Assembly (NCBI GenBank): GCA_951828535.1
Contig: OX639990.1
Location: 731,300 to 795,299, forward strand
From: an uncultured Candidatus Entotheonella sp.
GTDB lineage: Bacteria > Tectomicrobia > Entotheonellia > Entotheonellales > Entotheonellaceae
Direction: 5' to 3'
DNA: 64,000 nucleotides
Part shown: in pieces, positions 1-8,332 of the stretch
Layout: each line of letters begins with the position of its first letter
Position numbering within the stretch: position 1 is the first letter of the stretch
Position numbers and translations under genes: made by a program
The notes under the pieces: generated by a model
The model's input: only the letters and a program-made list of their open reading frames with translations
What the model was told of the DNA's origin: nothing
Databases searched by the model: none

Positions 1-833
1 AGGAAGCCCCGAGCGATCCCTACGACTACGACGCCTCTCCTGGCGAGTACGTCCTGTTCGAAGACAACGGCCAGACCCTGGTTCTGCACCCTGGCAAGAA
101 CGGTTTCAACCACGTGCACGAGCCGAAGAGCGGCAAGCCCGTGAACATTTACCCGGCCCAGAAGTCGCAGAACTGGACGAGCGGTTTCAATCTTGAAACG
201 GGCGAGTTCGAGAACATGCTGTGGCCCAAGGCTGGCGAGCGCACGCTGGTTTGCCCGGCTATCGACGGCGGCCATAGCTGGAATGCCGGTACTTACGATC
301 CGCAGAGGGGTCTGCACTATCGTGTGGTCAACGAATGGTGCATGTGGCTGACGGTTGCCCCCGAGGGCGGCGGCACCACCATCTCCTTCGGTACCGAGAC
401 GCGCGTGACCGAGCCGTTCGCGCAGGTGTTCATGGCTGCCGAATGGGTGGGCACGCATCCGCCGGGCGAGCAGGCGCACGGACGCATCACCGCTCGTAAC
501 CCGGTGACCGCCGAGCTTACGTGGGACAAGCGTTATGACATCATCCCGCACTCGGCGCTGATGTCCACCGCCAGCGGCCTGATTTTCAACGGCACCATGG
601 ACGGTTGGGCGGAAGCCCTGGATGCCGATAGCGGCGACACCCTGTGGCGTTTCAACAACGGTACCGGCCACAACGGCGGTATCATTTCCTACGACGCCGG
701 CGGCAAGCAGTACGTATCGATGGTAGTCGGTCATGGCACCTACGTTGCTGGCGCAGTGCTGGCCCTGTTCGGGGATGCAGACCTGATCAACTATCAGTCG
801 ACCGCAGCGCTCGTCACGTTCGCGCTCCCGTAA
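1..833 (+). CDS. PQQ-dependent alcohol dehydrogenase, C-terminal part (partial at window edge)
   Basis: The frame is open from base 3 to the TAA at 831-833, with no believable start, so the gene begins left of the window. The visible ~277 residues show the quinoprotein beta-propeller pattern: a W-A-E-A-L-D-A-D-S-G-D-T-L-W blade repeat followed by N-G-G-I-I-S-Y and G-K-Q-Y-V-S, as in the last blades of methanol/ethanol dehydrogenases. Known members oxidise alcohols in the periplasm with PQQ and Ca or a lanthanide and pass electrons to a c-type cytochrome; the next gene encodes one. The PQQ and metal ligands lie in the missing part, so methanol versus other alcohol cannot be decided here. Confidence 0.88.
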   Translation, partial: EAPSDPYDYDASPGEYVLFEDNGQTLVLHPGKNGFNHVHEPKSGKPVNIYPAQKSQNWTSGFNLETGEFENMLWPKAGERTLVCPAIDGGHSWNAGTYDPQRGLHYRVVNEWCMWLTVAPEGGGTTISFGTETRVTEPFAQVFMAAEWVGTHPPGEQAHGRITARNPVTAELTWDKRYDIIPHSALMSTASGLIFNGTMDGWAEALDADSGDTLWRFNNGTGHNGGIISYDAGGKQYVSMVVGHGTYVAGAVLALFGDADLINYQSTAALVTFALP

Positions 834-849
834 ACACGGGCTGACGACG

Positions 850-890
850 GCGGGGCTGGAAACGCAAGGCTTTCCGGTCCCGCTTTTTTT
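850..890 (+). terminator. Rho-independent terminator after the PQQ dehydrogenase
   Basis: A 13-bp stem (850-862 pairing with 871-883, including two G-T wobbles) closes an 8-nt loop and is followed directly by seven T residues (884-890). It lies between the dehydrogenase and its probable cytochrome partner, so it may lower expression of the downstream genes rather than end the operon completely. Confidence 0.8.
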
Positions 891-920
891 CTGTTTGCTG
901 TAGGGGAAGGAGAAACAGAC

Positions 921-1379
921 GTGATAACCAACTCGGGCATGACTCGGGTGGGGTTTCTTGCCACTGTTGTTTTGGTGCTGGGCGTGCTTATGCTTCACGG
1001 TCCCATGGACGCGCTGGCTGCCGAGGAATGCACGGACGGAACAAACACCCTGACGTTTCCTGAAAATCCGCTGCCGTCGTCGAATCCCTACTCGGGGCAG
1101 TGCGACGCGGCCCTCGAAGGGGGCAAGCTCTATTTTACCTGGTGCGTGCAGTGCCACGGGGTGAAAGCCGACGGCATCTCGCCGCGCTGGGGCGGCTATG
1201 CCAAGGACTTGCGCCGCTTCTGGGCCGGCTACAGCCAGTTCATGACCATCGTCATAGCCGGCAGACCCAAGTTGAAAATGCCGCCGTGGGCCGGCGTGCT
1301 GAATGCCAAACAGATTTCCTACATCGGCGTCTATCTGGAAACGCTCGCTCTGGACGGGGCCAACTGGAAAGACTACTAA
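921..1379 (+). CDS. Exported monoheme c-type cytochrome, partner of the PQQ dehydrogenase
   Basis: A 152-residue protein with an N-terminal signal peptide of about 33 residues ending near M-D-A-L-A. One heme site is visible, C-V-Q-C-H at about residue 74, and a K-M-P-P-W segment further on supplies a likely axial methionine. Start is GTG at 921 behind a purine-rich ribosome site (ggggaaggaga). The position directly after a quinoprotein dehydrogenase and the size fit the cytochrome cL / XoxG role of accepting electrons from reduced PQQ in the periplasm. The assignment as cytochrome c is firm; the partnership is inferred from order and strand. Confidence 0.85.
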   Translation: MITNSGMTRVGFLATVVLVLGVLMLHGPMDALAAEECTDGTNTLTFPENPLPSSNPYSGQCDAALEGGKLYFTWCVQCHGVKADGISPRWGGYAKDLRRFWAGYSQFMTIVIAGRPKLKMPPWAGVLNAKQISYIGVYLETLALDGANWKDY

Positions 1380-1403
1380 TTGCCGGAAGAAAGGGGGTGA
1401 GCC

Positions 1404-1826
1404 GTGGTGGGTCGTGTGAACATCGCAAGTCTCGCAATGCTGCTTATCGTTCTGCTAGTGGGGGGCGCTCAGGGCCACCACGACGATGACCGCCCGCACA
1501 CGCTGCTCGGCGGCTCGTGGGTTTGCGTCAGCCAAGCAGTCTACGGGCAAGCGGCGGCGGCGCAGCGCGCCGGCAAGGACGTTCAGGCGTTGCGGAAGGA
1601 ACTGCGCAACGAGAATGGCGAGGACCTTTGCATCTTTGTCGACAATGAAATACTTGAAGACATGATGGCCCCTTGGGTACGGGTGCTCGGGCAGGAGGGA
1701 GACCAAGTCCAAGTGGCCTTTACGGTAGAATTCTACCAGCGCCTCAACACCGTGCATCGCCGCTTTTCGCGTGTGCAGTTCACCGGCTGGACGGGCGCCG
1801 GTAATTTGGACATTTACATTCAGTGA
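1404..1826 (+). CDS. Small exported protein of unknown function
   Basis: A 140-residue protein starting at GTG 1404 after an aagaaagggggtgag ribosome site. It begins with a clear signal peptide (hydrophobic stretch L-A-M-L-L-I-V-L-L-V) followed immediately by a metal-binding-looking H-H-D-D-D. Two cysteines lie at about residues 41 and 76, which could form a disulphide in the periplasm. I do not recognise the family. Being sandwiched between the cytochrome and another exported protein, and overlapping the next gene by the sequence GTGA, it probably belongs to the same periplasmic oxidation unit. Confidence 0.6.
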   Translation: MVGRVNIASLAMLLIVLLVGGAQGHHDDDRPHTLLGGSWVCVSQAVYGQAAAAQRAGKDVQALRKELRNENGEDLCIFVDNEILEDMMAPWVRVLGQEGDQVQVAFTVEFYQRLNTVHRRFSRVQFTGWTGAGNLDIYIQ

Positions 1827-2278
1827 CGATCCACCGAGGGCTGCCTCAATTGGCGAGAATCGGGTTCATATGCGGTGTGTGCCTCCTTGTTGGGTGGCTG
1901 TTCAATGCTGCCGCCTGGGCGGCTGACGATTCGAAGAAAGCGATCCAGGGAACAATCCGCATCCGCGCCGACCTCGTCCAGCACCTCTCGCCGAGCGATC
2001 GGCTGATCATCAAGATGTTCCATCCGGGAGACGGCGTGGAACTTGACACAAAGTATTCCATCCTGCCTGCGTTTACCCTGCCTGTTGATTTCCGTATCAC
2101 GCCGACAATCGACATGTCCCGCCGCACCAAATGGAAATCCTACGTGGTGCAGGCATTCACCGACAAGGACGGCGACGTCCTCTCCGTGGTGCCCGGCGAA
2201 TTGCTTGCCAGCACACCGGGAGTGGTGCCCCTCGGCACGACCGGTGTTGTCCTTGAGCTAAATGCCCTTCGTAAGTAA
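1823..2278 (+). CDS. Exported protein with CcmI/CycH C-terminal-like domain
   Basis: A 151-residue protein whose GTG start overlaps the previous stop (GTGA, 1823-1826), indicating translational coupling. Residues 1-33 form a signal peptide (ends A-A-W-A-A). The rest, starting I-Q-G-T-I-R-I-R, with a central F-T-L-P-V-D-F and a D-M-S-R, resembles the Ig-like C-terminal domain of the cytochrome c biogenesis protein CcmI/CycH, without its TPR part. A stand-alone periplasmic domain of this type could help assemble the neighbouring cytochrome. The resemblance is by eye and moderate. Confidence 0.5.
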   Translation: MTIHRGLPQLARIGFICGVCLLVGWLFNAAAWAADDSKKAIQGTIRIRADLVQHLSPSDRLIIKMFHPGDGVELDTKYSILPAFTLPVDFRITPTIDMSRRTKWKSYVVQAFTDKDGDVLSVVPGELLASTPGVVPLGTTGVVLELNALRK

Positions 2279-2284
2279 AAAAAT

Positions 2285-2372
2285 GCCATTCCAGCGCATG
2301 CCGGAATGGCGTGACCTGCCATCAGCCATTACAAAACCCCTGGACCCCGGCCTGCGCCGGGGTGACCGACCT
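2285..2372. repeat. Two REP-like palindromes between convergent operons
   Basis: Two hairpin units stand between the convergent ends at 2278 and 2390. The first pairs gccattcc (2285-2292) with ggaatggc (2303-2310). The second pairs ccccgg (2345-2350) with ccgggg (2357-2362) inside a ggaccccggcctgcgccggg context. The first unit shares its gcgcatgccggaat core with the palindrome at 22606-22625. They may also act as a bidirectional terminator. Confidence 0.65.
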
Positions 2373-2389
2373 TTCCATCGATTGGGGAA

Positions 2390-3412
2390 TTATGGAACGG
2401 TCCGCAGACGGGTGTTGACGAGCACGGCTTCCAGCAGCACGAGCCCCAGGCCGGACAGCAGGAAGGCGGGGAAGAAGTCGATGTATTGCTGGTAGTGTTG
2501 TGCCACCGTGGTGGTCTTTTCCAAGCGGTCGATCTCCGAATAAATTTCCTTCAATGCTTCACTGTCCGTAGCTCGAAAATACAGCCCGCCGGTGAGGTGG
2601 GCAATCTGCCGGAGCGTCTTTTCGTCGATCGACACCTGCATGCGCCGAATCACTTTCCGGCCGTCATGTGTCCGCATGGCCACGGGGGCCGTTCCGCGCC
2701 TGCCGGTACCGATGGTGTAGATCTTGATCCCCAGCGCCTTGGCAATCTGGGCCGCTTCCAAAGGCTCCGTGAGGCCCGCGTTGTTGCTGCCGTCGGTCAG
2801 CAGAATCAAAACCTTGCTCGTCGTCTTGCTCTGGCGCAGGCGTTCCACCCCCAAGGCAATCGCCTCGCCAATGGAGGTGCCGTTGTCTTCCGGCTGGGTG
2901 ACGATCTCTATCTGATCGAGTAGCGACAACAGCATGTCGTGGTCCAGCGTCAGCGGACTGACACCGTCAGCGTATTTCGCAAACGTCACCATACCAATCA
3001 GATCCCCCTCACGCCCACCGGCGCTTTCGCCTTCACCCCCCACAAACTGGCGAAACGCATCCTTCACCACCTCCAGCCGGTCCTTTTCCTCGCCCTCCAA
3101 TTCCAAATCCTGCGCCGCCATGCTACGCGAGGTATCCACGACCATGTCGATGGCGATGCCCTGACGCCGCACCTCGGTGGTCTCGAACCCCCACTGCGGC
3201 CGGGCCAAAGCCACAACGCACAGAATCAGCGCCAGCGCTCGCAGGACCGGCAGCGCACGGTGCAGCCATACCGCAAACGACCGCGGCAGCCTGCGCAGGT
3301 CCTGGAGCGTCGGGTAGGATATAACCGCGGGCTGCTGGCGCCGGTAACGCAGGTAAAGCAGCAGCGGCACCAGTACCAAGAGAAACAGGGCCAGAGGATT
3401 GACCAATCGCAT
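2390..3412 (-). CDS. BatA-like VWA-domain membrane protein (MxaL/MxaC-like)
   Basis: The start chosen is ATG 3412, nine bases after a GGGAG ribosome site, which gives M-R-L-V-N-P-L-A-L-F-L, the usual beginning of BatA proteins; a longer reading exists but lacks support. Two N-terminal membrane helices are followed by a von Willebrand A domain with an intact MIDAS motif D-T-S-R-S, a T-D-G-S-N-N-A-G segment, and a last membrane helix near the C-terminus. Such proteins work with MoxR-type ATPases and DUF58 proteins in metal insertion or protein complex assembly. It is the last gene of the operon running down from 6351. Confidence 0.85.
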   Translation of the reverse strand: MRLVNPLALFLLVLVPLLLYLRYRRQQPAVISYPTLQDLRRLPRSFAVWLHRALPVLRALALILCVVALARPQWGFETTEVRRQGIAIDMVVDTSRSMAAQDLELEGEEKDRLEVVKDAFRQFVGGEGESAGGREGDLIGMVTFAKYADGVSPLTLDHDMLLSLLDQIEIVTQPEDNGTSIGEAIALGVERLRQSKTTSKVLILLTDGSNNAGLTEPLEAAQIAKALGIKIYTIGTGRRGTAPVAMRTHDGRKVIRRMQVSIDEKTLRQIAHLTGGLYFRATDSEALKEIYSEIDRLEKTTTVAQHYQQYIDFFPAFLLSGLGLVLLEAVLVNTRLRTVP

Positions 3413-3543
3413 GATGATGAACTCCCAAGGCAAGTGGGCACAAACGACGTCGACGAAATCAGCAGTCCCAGCGAAACGATGGCGAGGAAAAGGCGCCTAC
3501 AACCCCCCGTCGACGCCTTTTCATTACCTCGGCCAAATCAGAA

Positions 3544-4380
3544 TTACCAGTATCTCTCCACCTTGCTGTCGCGCATGCGAGCCTTCTTCCATTCCTGGCG
3601 CATTTCCGCGATCTTTTTCGCCCGATCACGAAATTCGTTTAGTTTCATTTCGGCCTCTTCCAGACTCAGGTCCTCGGGCATTTCCATGTCTTCCGGCGAC
3701 TCCTCCATACCGCTGTCGGACATGACGCTCCGTGATGCGTCGCTGCCCGCCTGACCCTCATCTTCCTGGCTGTCCTTCCGCGAGTTGCGTTGCTCGGATT
3801 CCCGCTGCTTCGATTCATCGCTTTCTGATTTCCGTTCCGAATTACGGCCATCATCGGCGTTATCTCGCCGGTCCTCTTGTAGTTCATCGTAAAGTTGGCG
3901 CAGCAGGCGATGCGCCAACTCCAGATTGTAGCGAGCGTTTTGTTGTTGCGGATCGACCGACAAGCTGTCGCGGTAGTACGTGATAGCCGACCGCAACAGC
4001 AGCATGGAATCCTGCGGCGTGCTCATCGCAATCAGGGCGCGGCGGTACTCGACGTTACCGAGATTGTACTTGACGCGACTTTCCAATACGCCTTTAACCG
4101 ATTGCAGAGCATTCGTGTAATGCGCCAGGGCCTGGAGGAATTTGCGCTGCTTGTAAAGCACGTTTCCCTGGTTGAAGTAAATCTCGGCGGCCTCGGGGAG
4201 GGTTTCGCTGGCGGTGGCATAATGCAGCCCTGCGGCGTCGTATTCACCCGCTTCGTAAAATTCATTGCCCCGTTGCACAGCCTTGTAAGGCGATTCAGCC
4301 TGCACGTGGAGCGGTAGCAACAGAACCACTAACGCCAACAGCATGGCTTTTCTCGTCATCTGTCCCTTCCTGTCTCTCAT
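3544..4380 (-). CDS. Exported TPR protein with acidic low-complexity tail (BatC/BatE-like)
   Basis: The ATG at 4380 overlaps the stop of the upstream VWA gene (ATGA, 4377-4380); an alternative start at 4359 has an excellent aggaaggg ribosome site and begins directly with the signal peptide (M-T-R-K-A-M-L-L-A-L-V-V-L-L-L-P). About three tetratricopeptide repeats follow, with Y-F-N-Q-G-N-V-L-Y-K-Q and Y-N-L-G-N-V-E-Y as clear examples. The last third is rich in Glu, Asp, Ser and Arg. An upstream extension is open but overlaps the VWA gene and is spurious. By position it is the TPR partner found in bat and mxa operons. Confidence 0.8.
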   Translation of the reverse strand: MRDRKGQMTRKAMLLALVVLLLPLHVQAESPYKAVQRGNEFYEAGEYDAAGLHYATASETLPEAAEIYFNQGNVLYKQRKFLQALAHYTNALQSVKGVLESRVKYNLGNVEYRRALIAMSTPQDSMLLLRSAITYYRDSLSVDPQQQNARYNLELAHRLLRQLYDELQEDRRDNADDGRNSERKSESDESKQRESEQRNSRKDSQEDEGQAGSDASRSVMSDSGMEESPEDMEMPEDLSLEEAEMKLNEFRDRAKKIAEMRQEWKKARMRDSKVERYW

Positions 4381-5405
4381 ATCTGCCTCTCCACGGGGAT
4401 TTTCCGCTCGCGCAGCAACATGTCGGCGGCAAGCAGCAGCACCGCAGCCAACACGAACCAGTGATAGCGGTGAATGAGGTGTTCGCGCTCGGAGACCTCG
4501 ATATTGCGCCGCGGCTTGTCGGCGATCTCGTCGCGGTAGAGCCGGTCGAGAGGCACTTCGCGGGCCCCGCCGGGGAGATAGGCGCCGTCCGTCAGCCGCG
4601 CCATTTCCAGTAGCAGGCTCTGGTTCATCTGCGAAAGTACCGCCTGCCCCTTGTACTTGGCGAAGTAGGGCAAACCTTCTTCCGTCCACTTGATCGGCAC
4701 CAGGTGACCCTGACTGGCGTCGCCGATGCCGACCGTGTAGAGGTTCATTTTCTTGGCTGCAGCCAGACGGGCGGCTTCCAGGGGGAAGCTGTTGTGATCT
4801 TCGCCGTCGGTGAGAATGATGATGTCCGTATATTCGTATTCAATCTTGCTGAAGCCTTCAAGAACCTGCCGGATGGCGGAGCCGATCGACGTACCATCAC
4901 GCGTAACGGTTTCCGGCCCAACTTGTTCGAGGCGTTTGAGAAAAAAGGGATAGTCCAGCGTCATCGGGGATTGCAGACTGGCCCTGCCGGCAAAGGCAAC
5001 CAGGCCCAACCGGTGCCCGCCCGTTTTCTGCAGATATTCCACCAGTTTCTTGACCGCCTGTTTGGCCTGTTCGAGGCGGTTCGGCAAAACGTCCTGGGCT
5101 TTCATGCTGATTGAAACGTCCAGAAGAATGATCAGATCGCGTCCGTGCCGCGGGATGTCCTGCCAATCGATGCCCCACTGCGGCTGCATCAGCGCCACCA
5201 CCAGGGCAGCCACGGCGCCAACCATGCACAGCGCCTTGGCCCATTGCCGTCTACGGCTGCGCCCGGGCAGAAGGCGCGAGATCAGCGACGGGTCCATGAA
5301 GGCTGTCAGGGCCTGGCGCTTGCGGACGAAGGCATAGACGTACAACGCCAGCACGACGGGCACTAGGACCAACAGATACGTGTAGAGTGAAGCGGCAAAA
5401 TACAT
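4377..5405 (-). CDS. BatB-like VWA-domain membrane protein
   Basis: Start is placed at ATG 5405, preceded by GGAG at nine bases, giving M-Y-F-A-A-S-L-Y-T-Y-L-L-V-L-V-P and a first membrane helix; ATG 5426 and GTG 5447 are possible alternatives. A second helix at about residue 60 leads to the A domain with MIDAS motif D-V-S-I-S, then I-I-L-T-D-G-E-D. A C-terminal helix (W-F-V-L-A-A-V-L-L-L-A) anchors the far end. The arrangement (two helices, periplasm- or cytoplasm-facing A domain, one helix) is that of BatA/BatB. It is translationally coupled to the TPR gene. Confidence 0.85.
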   Translation of the reverse strand: MYFAASLYTYLLVLVPVVLALYVYAFVRKRQALTAFMDPSLISRLLPGRSRRRQWAKALCMVGAVAALVVALMQPQWGIDWQDIPRHGRDLIILLDVSISMKAQDVLPNRLEQAKQAVKKLVEYLQKTGGHRLGLVAFAGRASLQSPMTLDYPFFLKRLEQVGPETVTRDGTSIGSAIRQVLEGFSKIEYEYTDIIILTDGEDHNSFPLEAARLAAAKKMNLYTVGIGDASQGHLVPIKWTEEGLPYFAKYKGQAVLSQMNQSLLLEMARLTDGAYLPGGAREVPLDRLYRDEIADKPRRNIEVSEREHLIHRYHWFVLAAVLLLAADMLLRERKIPVERQI

Positions 5406-5460
5406 ACGAGCAGGCTCCGATTGCATGACATGGGACAGCCAAGGCACTGCGGGTCTTACA

Positions 5461-6351
5461 TTACGCCCAGGCCCTGGCGCCGCGCCGCTCCCGCTGCCGG
5501 AAGAATCGCAGCAGGGGACGAATATAGGGCTCCTCCGTATTCACCTCAATGGAATCGACGCGCAGCGACTTGAACAAATGCTGGCGCTGTTCGACCGCGG
5601 TTTCCCGGCGCCGGTGGTAGTTCTCACGTACCGCATCGCTGGCCGTGTCAACCAGCATATATTCACCGGTCTCAAGGTCCTGCAGGGCGACCAGACCGAG
5701 TTGTGGGAGGCTGACGTCACGGCGGTCGGCAATGCTGATCGGGATCATGTCGTGGCGCCGGTGTGCGACACGCAGAGCCATGTCGTACCCCGACGTCATG
5801 AAATCGGAAACCAGGAAACTGACCGTGCGACGCCGACTGATGTGATGCAGGAAGTCCAGCGCAAGGCCCACGTCCGTGCGCCGCTGTTGCGGCTGAAAAT
5901 GCAGCAGGTCCCGCATGATCCGCATGCCGTGGCGCTTACCCTTCTGCGGCGGCACGAATTTTTCGATCTTGTCCGTGAACAGCAACAGCCCGACGCGGTC
6001 GTTGTTGGTGATGGCGCTCAGCGCCAGAACCGCGCACATTTCCGTCGCAATATCGGTCTTCAGACGGTTGACGCTGCCGAACTGCCCGGAGGCGCTGAGG
6101 TCAACCAGCAACATGACGGTCAACTCTCGTTCCTCCACGTATCGCTTGATGTACGGGTGTCCCCGTCGCGCCGTGACGTTCCAATCAATACTGCGCACGT
6201 CGTCCCCGGGTGCATATTCGCGCACCTCGGCGAACTCCATGCCGTGGCCTTTGAAGGCGCTCAGGTATTCGCCCCCAAATGTTTCGTTGACCAGTCGGTT
6301 TGTGCGGATGTGCAGGCGGCGTACCTGGTGGTAGAGTTCCGACGAAATCAT
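5461..6351 (-). CDS. DUF58 protein (MxaS-like)
   Basis: 296 residues from ATG 6351; upstream in-frame codons overlap the pyrC region and are ignored. The DUF58 signature is plain: F-A-E-V-R-E-Y-A-P-G-D-D-V-R-S-I-D-W-N and then the degenerate VWA core L-L-V-D-L-S-A-S-G-Q-F-G. In mxa and bat operons this protein sits beside a MoxR AAA+ ATPase and two VWA proteins. Here no moxR gene is adjacent. It is the first gene of the operon and has its own promoter (6465-6494). Confidence 0.85.
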   Translation of the reverse strand: MISSELYHQVRRLHIRTNRLVNETFGGEYLSAFKGHGMEFAEVREYAPGDDVRSIDWNVTARRGHPYIKRYVEERELTVMLLVDLSASGQFGSVNRLKTDIATEMCAVLALSAITNNDRVGLLLFTDKIEKFVPPQKGKRHGMRIMRDLLHFQPQQRRTDVGLALDFLHHISRRRTVSFLVSDFMTSGYDMALRVAHRRHDMIPISIADRRDVSLPQLGLVALQDLETGEYMLVDTASDAVRENYHRRRETAVEQRQHLFKSLRVDSIEVNTEEPYIRPLLRFFRQRERRGARAWA

Positions 6352-6464
6352 GGAAAAATCGGCACCGTTCTTTTGGGGGCTGCAGTGGGGAGCCTGGGTT
6401 GAGAACCTTAACGCTCGGATAACAATGTGGCAAGGGGTCAAAGACGACCTGTCACGAGGCCCTT

Positions 6465-6494
6465 TGTATACCACTAACATCAAAGCAGTGTCAA
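6465..6494 (-). promoter_or_regulatory. Sigma70-type promoter of the DUF58/VWA operon
   Basis: On the minus strand TTGACA (6494-6489) is followed after 18 bases by TATACA (6470-6465). The -35 box is a perfect match and overlaps the pyrC stop codon. The transcript would carry a leader of about 110 bases before the DUF58 start at 6351. Confidence 0.6.
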
Positions 6495-7504
6495 ACGGGC
6501 GGTTGCCCAGCGTCAAGCAATCGCCATGCCACGGTCCTGCCGGCGCCGAATGGTACGACCGTGCCATATTGCGACGGAACGACGGTTGCTTCCTTGACGA
6601 ATGAAACCGCCTTGGGCGCGGGCGTGAGGCGATAAATACGCCGGGCGTTCCCGGAAACGAAGGCTTGCAGGTTATGCAAAGCGTCGTGCTTGTCGAAGAG
6701 TTCCACAAGCATCGGCAGCGCGATCGGAGCCGTGAACACCCCGGCGGCGCAGCCGGCGCACTCCTTGCTGTGCCGCGGATGCGGCGCCGAGTCGCTGCCG
6801 AACATCAGATTGGGATGGGCGCTGAGGGCGGCGGCGAGCAAGGCGTCGCGGTCGTCCGGTCGTTTGGCGATGGGTTTGCAAAACAGGTGCGGCGCCAATG
6901 GCCCGCCTGCCACGTCGTCCAGCGTCAGCAAGAGATGGTGCAGCGTGACGGTGGCGAAGACGTTGGCATAGCGGTCCAGAAACGCCACCGCCTGCCGTGT
7001 GGTGATATGCTCCATCACGATACGCAGGCGCGGGAACGTTTGCGCCAGATGCTCGTACACCGGCATGAACTCCGCCTCGCGATCCATAACGAACCCCGTG
7101 CTTTCGCCGTGCACCAGCAGGGGAATATCAAGCTCCTGCATCAATCCCAGCGTCGGCTCGGCCTCTTGCAACGCCCGCACACCGGCCTCGCTGTTGGTGG
7201 TGACGCCGGCCGGATAGAGCTTGATGCCGATGATGCGCGATTGCATGGCCTCAAGCTCGTCCCCAGTGTACGGGCGGAAGAACAGCGTCATGTAGGGTTC
7301 AAAGGCCGCATCCCCCACAGCCGCGTCGATGGCGGAACGGTAAGCATCCAGGCGGGCCGCATTATCCACAGGCGGCACCAGGTTGGGCATGATCACCGCG
7401 CCGGCAAAGCTGTGGGCGCTCAGCGGCGCAACGAGACTCAGCAGGTCGCCCTCGCGCAGGTGCAGGTGCATATCGAGAGGCGATTGGAGTTGGAAGGGTG
7501 CCAT
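6491..7504 (-). CDS. pyrC: Dihydroorotase, short proteobacterial type
   Basis: 337 residues, the normal length of the E. coli-type enzyme. It interconverts carbamoyl-aspartate and dihydroorotate in pyrimidine synthesis in the cytoplasm. The N-terminal metal site M-H-L-H-L-R-E-G-D is present, the V-M-E-H-I-T-T segment supplies a further histidine, F-A-T-V-T-L-H-H-L follows, and F-G-S-D-S-A-P-H carries the catalytic aspartate. Start ATG 7504 has a taaggacgg ribosome site. It is divergent from the methyltransferase at 7629 with a shared 124-bp promoter space. Confidence 0.95.
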   Translation of the reverse strand: MAPFQLQSPLDMHLHLREGDLLSLVAPLSAHSFAGAVIMPNLVPPVDNAARLDAYRSAIDAAVGDAAFEPYMTLFFRPYTGDELEAMQSRIIGIKLYPAGVTTNSEAGVRALQEAEPTLGLMQELDIPLLVHGESTGFVMDREAEFMPVYEHLAQTFPRLRIVMEHITTRQAVAFLDRYANVFATVTLHHLLLTLDDVAGGPLAPHLFCKPIAKRPDDRDALLAAALSAHPNLMFGSDSAPHPRHSKECAGCAAGVFTAPIALPMLVELFDKHDALHNLQAFVSGNARRIYRLTPAPKAVSFVKEATVVPSQYGTVVPFGAGRTVAWRLLDAGQPPV

Positions 7505-7628
7505 CCGCCGTCCTTACGCTGGCGCCGTCGGCGCACGCCAACCCTGTTGTCGATCATTTGGCTGATGTATATTAGCCGCGCCATTATAGTGCAGCTTACC
7601 CCCAACGGAAGGAATCCCCGAGGAGACT

Positions 7629-8306
7629 ATGGCAACCCATCAAAGCATCAGCGGCATGTCGGACACGGAATTCGTCGAGCGCATGGTCGACAGCCACGAC
7701 GAACGCCACGACCACGCCTTCCGGAGTTATTTTGATACGCACGTGTCACCACGCCTGCCGGGCCGACCCACTATTGTCGACCTTGGCTGCGGCCCAGGAC
7801 TGTTTCTCCGCGATCTCAGCCGACGTTTCCCCGGCTCCGCCTTGCACGGATATGACCTCACGCCGGCCATGATCACGTATGCGCAGGAAGAAGTGACCTA
7901 CGCGGGTCCCAAACCGACTCTCGCGGTGCACGACCTGACCGCGCAGCCCGTGCCGCTGGCCGACGGCTCGGTACATCTGATCAACATGACAGCCATCTTG
8001 CACCTTCTCGACGATCCGCTGCCGGTACTGGCGGAAATCCGTCGGCTGCTCGCCCCGGAGGGCACATTCTTCCTGAACGATTGGGTGCGCGCACCGCTGA
8101 CCGAGTACCTCGACTCGCGCGTCGAAGGGGAGGGCGAGGAGCGGCAGGACAGCCTGCGGCGTTGGTTCCGCCTCTTCCCGGTGCACAACAAGTACACCAC
8201 CGAGGATTGGCAATGGCTGCTGGCCGAGGCGGGCTTCGCTATCCTGCAGACGGAGTCGCTGCGCGCCAACTTCCGCGTTTTCGTCACCACGCCGATTGCC
8301 GGGTAG
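7629..8306 (+). CDS. Class I SAM-dependent methyltransferase
   Basis: 225 residues. SAM-binding motif I reads V-D-L-G-C-G-P-G-L-F, with the acidic residue of motif II in H-G-Y-D-L-T-P and a typical motif III region R-R-L-L-A-P-E-G-T-F-F-L-N-D-W. This is the small Methyltransf_25/11 type; substrate cannot be told. ATG 7629 is preceded by a cgaggagact ribosome site. The acyl-ligase-like gene follows by 26 bases, so both are probably cotranscribed. Confidence 0.85.
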   Translation: MATHQSISGMSDTEFVERMVDSHDERHDHAFRSYFDTHVSPRLPGRPTIVDLGCGPGLFLRDLSRRFPGSALHGYDLTPAMITYAQEEVTYAGPKPTLAVHDLTAQPVPLADGSVHLINMTAILHLLDDPLPVLAEIRRLLAPEGTFFLNDWVRAPLTEYLDSRVEGEGEERQDSLRRWFRLFPVHNKYTTEDWQWLLAEAGFAILQTESLRANFRVFVTTPIAG

Positions 8307-8332
8307 CCCCCACGCCGAGGAAGGAGAACCCC

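Noticed and set aside
4381-4689. 100-residue N-terminal extension of the TPR protein
   Set aside because: Out-of-frame reading of the VWA gene; no signal peptide at its start while a good one begins at 4359-4380.
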